NCBI GenBank assembly: GCA_900755095.1
Contig: CAAEFE010000086.1
Span: 1 to 64,000 of the forward strand
Length of the DNA stretch: 64,000 nt
Direction of reading: 5' to 3'
From: an uncultured Bacteroides sp.
GTDB lineage: Bacteria; Bacteroidota; Bacteroidia; Bacteroidales; Bacteroidaceae
Below are positions 60,368 through 64,000 of the stretch, one piece after another; within the stretch, counting starts at the first letter, position 1, and every line of letters starts with the position of its first letter. The position numbers were made by a program, and so were the translations under genes. The notes beneath the pieces are model-generated. The model was not told the origin of the DNA. It made no database searches and worked only from the letters and a program-made list of their open reading frames with translations.

Positions 60368-62422
60368 TTATCGGTTAGGCTGCTGATCGATTAGCGGACT
60401 CTTCGTTACTTCTCCACCCGGTATTCCGAAGTAGTAGTCAATAGTACTGTAGTCAGCAGTTCTGTTTGAAGTCCATTGGAAACGAGCGTCAAAGAAGTAT
60501 TTACCAGCTTGCGTTGAGAAGAATGGATATAATCCACGGAAACGGTAGCGGGAATTACTGCTAAACTTATCTTTATCTCTTGTTTCACCCCAGAATCCGC
60601 TTCTATTATTGTAGTCTTGTACACGCCAACGACGCAAATCCCATTTAGTCTTATGTTCAAAGGCTAATTCTTTACGACGTTCTTTCCGTACGATGTCACG
60701 TCCTCCTTCTGTAGCTGTCAGGTTACTTGTCAACAGAGTAGCTCCTGCACGTTCACGGATATCATTTACCGCTTTGGTTGCCAGCTGGAGAAGATTTTCT
60801 CCATCGGGAGATGTTACTCCGGCTAAAGATAACTCTATTGCTGCTTCGGCCGCATTGAGCAGAACTTCAGCATAACGCATCAATATAAAAGGTTGTGCTG
60901 ATTTTCCTTCGCCTGCTGCAAACGATGGATCTGGGTTTAGCCATTTACGTCCATAAAATCCGGTTATTGCCGATTCTCCCTGGTCATAGAACGGACCATT
61001 TTCTCCGCCTGCAGTCATATCTTTACCTTCATATTTTACAACTTCCTGATTTTCCATCTTAGGACTGAGATATAATGTTTTGGGCTTGCCGGTATATGCA
61101 TTTAAATCCTGATAGTGAGTATCGGCATTGGCAAAAGAGTAATCATTGAAAAAAGGTTTGATTGGAGTTGCTCCGGTATATATTCCCGCTCTGATTTCAA
61201 TTTCTCTACCCTTAAACATATCACCGGGGAAGATCACATAGGCACGTAAGCGAGGTTCCGCATTTTTAAAGAAATCCATCGGTGTGTCAAACAGCAGATA
61301 ATTACCATCAGTGTTGGAAGCACCGTCAGTTACTTTCATTGTTCCATCAGCATAATGTTCGAAGCCATCAAATAATTCTACAAAATCAAGAGTCGGACAC
61401 GTTTCAGATGATAGCGGAGCGCGGAATATTAGTGGAGCACTGTAAGCGTCATATCCGTGTGTGATGGTTGGATATATGTATTTTCTTACATATATATTTT
61501 CCGGACTAGTCAGATCGCTAAACATATCTACCATATTCTGATATTGGGCTTCTTTATCGTTTGCAGCCCATTTTTTCTTATACAGATCATAACCGCCATT
61601 TATCATTACTTCACGGGCTGCTTTATAAGCCTCTGTAAAATATTTTTTAGATACGTCTTCCCACCGGCTCTCGTCGAATCCGATAACACGTACACCGGTT
61701 TTGCGTCCTAATCCTGTAAGACGTCCCTGAACTTTCTCATTATATTTAGCAACGGACCCTGCGTATAGCATCGCTTCGGATTTGAATGCTAATGCGATGT
61801 ATTTACTTGAATAGCCATCCTTTAACGGTTTGTTACTTAACAGTGATATGGCTGTGTCAAAGTCAGATAACACCTGGTTCCATGTCTCTTCCTCCGACGA
61901 ACGGGGAACTTCCAGCGTACTTTCATCAGCCGGGTATTGTATTACTCTTGTAACTAACGGCACACCACCATAGCGCTTTGCCATTGTGTAAAAGACAAAA
62001 GCTCTTACGAAATAAGCCTCACCCATATAGTGATTATAAACATTACCAGCAAAGTTATCTGCGTATTTCGGCAGGTTTTCAATTAGAAAGTTGGCATCAC
62101 GCAACAAAGGAAATGATTTTCCCCAATATTGAGTATCTTCACCTGTGAAGGTTTTGCAGATGTCATCTCTGCCAACAGCCTCACCTGTGCCTTCAATACC
62201 CATTGCACCTAGCCAGGAACTGAAATTGAATCCCCATCTTGCCATATATTTAAAATCCTCGAAAGGCATATTACTGTACATTCGTGCCATGTAAATATCC
62301 ATTCCCGATTCACTTCCTATTAAGTCTTTATCGGTAATGAGATTCTTGGGGGCAATATCCAGATCATTGCAACCACTGAATAATAGGAGACTAAACAATG
62401 ATAATATAAATATCTTTTTCAT
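60368..62422 (-). CDS. SusD-like surface glycan-binding lipoprotein (GH76 locus)
   Basis: A 684-residue RagB/SusD lipoprotein with lipobox Cys18 (FSGC). It is longer than typical SusD proteins (about 500-550 residues) through large insertions around the middle. Typical segments are GEAYFVRAFVFYTMAKRYGGVPLV near the N-terminal helices and RKERRKELAFEHKTKWDLRRW near the end. It follows the SusC gene by 36 bases and would cap that transporter. Confidence 0.9.
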   Translation of the reverse strand: MKKIFILSLFSLLLFSGCNDLDIAPKNLITDKDLIGSESGMDIYMARMYSNMPFEDFKYMARWGFNFSSWLGAMGIEGTGEAVGRDDICKTFTGEDTQYWGKSFPLLRDANFLIENLPKYADNFAGNVYNHYMGEAYFVRAFVFYTMAKRYGGVPLVTRVIQYPADESTLEVPRSSEEETWNQVLSDFDTAISLLSNKPLKDGYSSKYIALAFKSEAMLYAGSVAKYNEKVQGRLTGLGRKTGVRVIGFDESRWEDVSKKYFTEAYKAAREVMINGGYDLYKKKWAANDKEAQYQNMVDMFSDLTSPENIYVRKYIYPTITHGYDAYSAPLIFRAPLSSETCPTLDFVELFDGFEHYADGTMKVTDGASNTDGNYLLFDTPMDFFKNAEPRLRAYVIFPGDMFKGREIEIRAGIYTGATPIKPFFNDYSFANADTHYQDLNAYTGKPKTLYLSPKMENQEVVKYEGKDMTAGGENGPFYDQGESAITGFYGRKWLNPDPSFAAGEGKSAQPFILMRYAEVLLNAAEAAIELSLAGVTSPDGENLLQLATKAVNDIRERAGATLLTSNLTATEGGRDIVRKERRKELAFEHKTKWDLRRWRVQDYNNRSGFWGETRDKDKFSSNSRYRFRGLYPFFSTQAGKYFFDARFQWTSNRTADYSTIDYYFGIPGGEVTKSPLIDQQPNR

Positions 62423-62458
62423 ATAGATAATATTTTAAATTATTTTTTATTCAAAACC

Positions 62459-64000
62459 TTAGAAAGAAAGAGACATTCCTACTGTATAGGTTTTGTTTAA
62501 CGGATACATTCTACCCAAATCGTCGTCAGGATGTTCCGGGTCGACAAATTTCACGCCTGTTATTGTAAACAGGTTGTAGGCATTGGCAAATATGCGAAGG
62601 TTCATGGTCGACAAAGCTTTTATCCGAGGAAGGGTATAGCCAATTTCTATACTCTTAAGACGTAAATAAGCTGTGCTGACGCGATTGAATTCAGAGTTCC
62701 CTTTTGGATAATGGCCCGTATATCCATAGTGACCGCTTACCCATTTAGTCTTCGGATCGTAGGGGTCAGCCAGAGGGTCTGTCGGATGCCAACGATCGAG
62801 GAATTGCTCCAAAGCACCTCCGCCATTTTCACCCCATATATTATATAAAGGTTCTTTATATTCCATTGAACCGAGGGCAGAACCTTGAAATAATATGTTC
62901 AGATCAAAATTCTTATACGCGAAGTCCAAATTCAAACTGTAATTTAACCAAGGTGTTTGATCGAATGCAAAAGGATGTTCATCTTGACCATTGATTTCAC
63001 CATCTCCATTCCAGTCTACATACTTGTAATCTCCAGGGAGTATATCTCTGTCTTTATAAATAGGGTATGTCCAGATGTCATTCCAATCAGTGTAACGTCC
63101 TGCTGAATTATAACCGAATTGAACGCCTTGATAACGGTTGTTTAAATTATCGTTGCGCCATCTGTCATAAGAACTGGACCAAGGACCTTTATCGACTGCA
63201 GTCATGTGTTTTCTACGAGTAATAGTACCTATTGCTTTTACCTTATAAGAAAAATCTCCTATTTTATTCCGGTGTGTAAGCTCCAGGTCTATACCAAATT
63301 GACGGTCGCTGTTAACGTTCTCTAATGGAGCTTCAGCGCCTATAACTGTTGGTAAATCTCCGCTACTACGGGCAAACATATTTTTGCGGCGGCGGTCGAA
63401 ATAGTCAATCACAAAACCAAATAAACCATCCCATCCCTCAAAGTCTACACCAATGTCGAATGTTCTTGATTCGTACCATGAGATACCTTCATTAGGAAGA
63501 GGTTTCGGTGAGGCGGCATAAACGAATTTATCACCAAAAACAAATCCCGGAGCGTAATGATTATAATACCCTTTTTCAGCGTTTTCGCCGGTAGCAGGAT
63601 AATTATATCCTTGTGCCCATTCATAATTCCAATTATTACTTAAATCATCTCCTAATACACCATAGCTGGCACGTACCTTCAACTGATTCACAAAAGAAAG
63701 AGCAGATATTGATTTGAAAAACGGCTCTTCAGAGATACGCCATCCTGCTGATATGGAAGGGAAGAACCCCCATTTATGCCCTTTGGCAAATTTGGAAGAT
63801 CCATCATAACGGAATTGAGCTTCAAGTAGATAACGGCTTCCATACGCATAATTCACTCTACCTATTAATGCCGAATTAGCTTCTTCATACAGATCGGAGT
63901 TACCTGAATACATTCCACCTTGTTGGGCAGTGTCTTCGCCTACAAAAAGATATGGAACGCTGAAAGCCAGATTACGTTGAGCATAGAAGTTATCTCCCTG
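62459..64000 (-). CDS. SusC-like TonB-dependent transporter, cut by the window edge
   Basis: The C-terminal 513 residues of a SusC/RagA barrel are visible; the frame stays open to the window end, so the start lies outside. Recognisable segments: RYLLEAQFRYDGSSKFAKGHKWGFFPSISAGWRIS, DIGVDFEG, GDYKYVDWNGDGEINGQDEHPF and the terminal YTVGMSLSF. It pairs with the SusD protein downstream. Whether an STN domain precedes it cannot be seen. An internal ATG at 63913 is not a start. Confidence 0.92.
   Translation of the reverse strand, partial: QGDNFYAQRNLAFSVPYLFVGEDTAQQGGMYSGNSDLYEEANSALIGRVNYAYGSRYLLEAQFRYDGSSKFAKGHKWGFFPSISAGWRISEEPFFKSISALSFVNQLKVRASYGVLGDDLSNNWNYEWAQGYNYPATGENAEKGYYNHYAPGFVFGDKFVYAASPKPLPNEGISWYESRTFDIGVDFEGWDGLFGFVIDYFDRRRKNMFARSSGDLPTVIGAEAPLENVNSDRQFGIDLELTHRNKIGDFSYKVKAIGTITRRKHMTAVDKGPWSSSYDRWRNDNLNNRYQGVQFGYNSAGRYTDWNDIWTYPIYKDRDILPGDYKYVDWNGDGEINGQDEHPFAFDQTPWLNYSLNLDFAYKNFDLNILFQGSALGSMEYKEPLYNIWGENGGGALEQFLDRWHPTDPLADPYDPKTKWVSGHYGYTGHYPKGNSEFNRVSTAYLRLKSIEIGYTLPRIKALSTMNLRIFANAYNLFTITGVKFVDPEHPDDDLGRMYPLNKTYTVGMSLSF

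Overview
The window looks like a chromosome segment of a human-gut-type Bacteroides. Evidence: four SusC-class TonB-dependent receptors or receptor-like proteins, three SusD-class lipoproteins, many signal-peptidase-II lipoproteins, FecI/FecR and LytTR signalling, repeated Bacteroides promoter motifs (TAnnTTTG at -7, sometimes with TTTG at -33, 19-20 nt upstream), few Shine-Dalgarno sites, and intra-operon hairpins. I cannot fix the species. No rRNA, tRNA, insertion sequence or CRISPR array was seen.

Layout. (1) 0-9.6 kb, mostly housekeeping: a PLP aminotransferase, a LolC/E-like permease, an RLAN/RimK ATP-grasp ligase with a GNAT partner, a family 2 glycosyltransferase, an AI-2E-type permease, then an NtrB/NtrC-like two-component pair. 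(2) 9.6-15.6 kb: a divergent TolC / periplasmic adaptor / ABC ATPase / MacB-FtsX permease export operon. The intergenic region carries a sigma-54 -24/-12 promoter, two 15-bp palindromes suited to enhancer binding, and a second possible sigma-54 promoter facing the regulator. (3) 15.6-17 kb, sparse: a probable small RNA with its own promoter and terminator, a cluster of palindromes, and a YbaK/ProX-type tRNA-editing gene flanked by a diverged repeat.

(4) 17-32.8 kb: a sialic-acid utilisation locus read in one direction. It holds a FadR-type GntR regulator with a perfect 15-bp operator-like palindrome, a kelch mutarotase, NanA lyase, a GH33 sialidase, an MFS transporter, SusC, SusD, a second GH33 sialidase, a decayed third sialidase, a PKD/LamG surface lipoprotein and a GH3 glycosidase. 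Together these would release, import and cleave sialic acid and trim the exposed glycan. (5) 33-39.8 kb: a small membrane protein, a sugar O-acetyltransferase, then a TonB receptor-like protein whose N-terminus resembles the helical half of HU. It is followed by a degenerate LytS-type kinase, an intact LytS-type kinase and a LytTR regulator with overlapping genes. Three TTyGTCT repeats at exact 21-bp spacing precede the receptor. (6) 39.8-48.9 kb: an ECF sigma factor, FecR-type anti-sigma, STN-SusC, SusD and two related secreted PPP-type phosphoesterases, likely one trans-envelope regulated uptake system.

(7) 49-52.2 kb (minus strand): a radical SAM/SPASM protein with a GT1/GT28-like glycosyltransferase, and a secreted thioredoxin lipoprotein. 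(8) 52.3-56 kb: an RNA-repair cassette of RtcB, an Rnl2-like RNA ligase and an HD-Pnk end-healing enzyme, preceded by a roughly 340-nt leader with a predicted multibranched RNA fold. This is the most interesting region. (9) 56-64 kb (minus strand): an array of inverted repeats, a GH32 enzyme, then GH76, a DUF3823 lipoprotein, SusD and a SusC cut by the window edge. All function calls are from reading the sequence, not from database searches.
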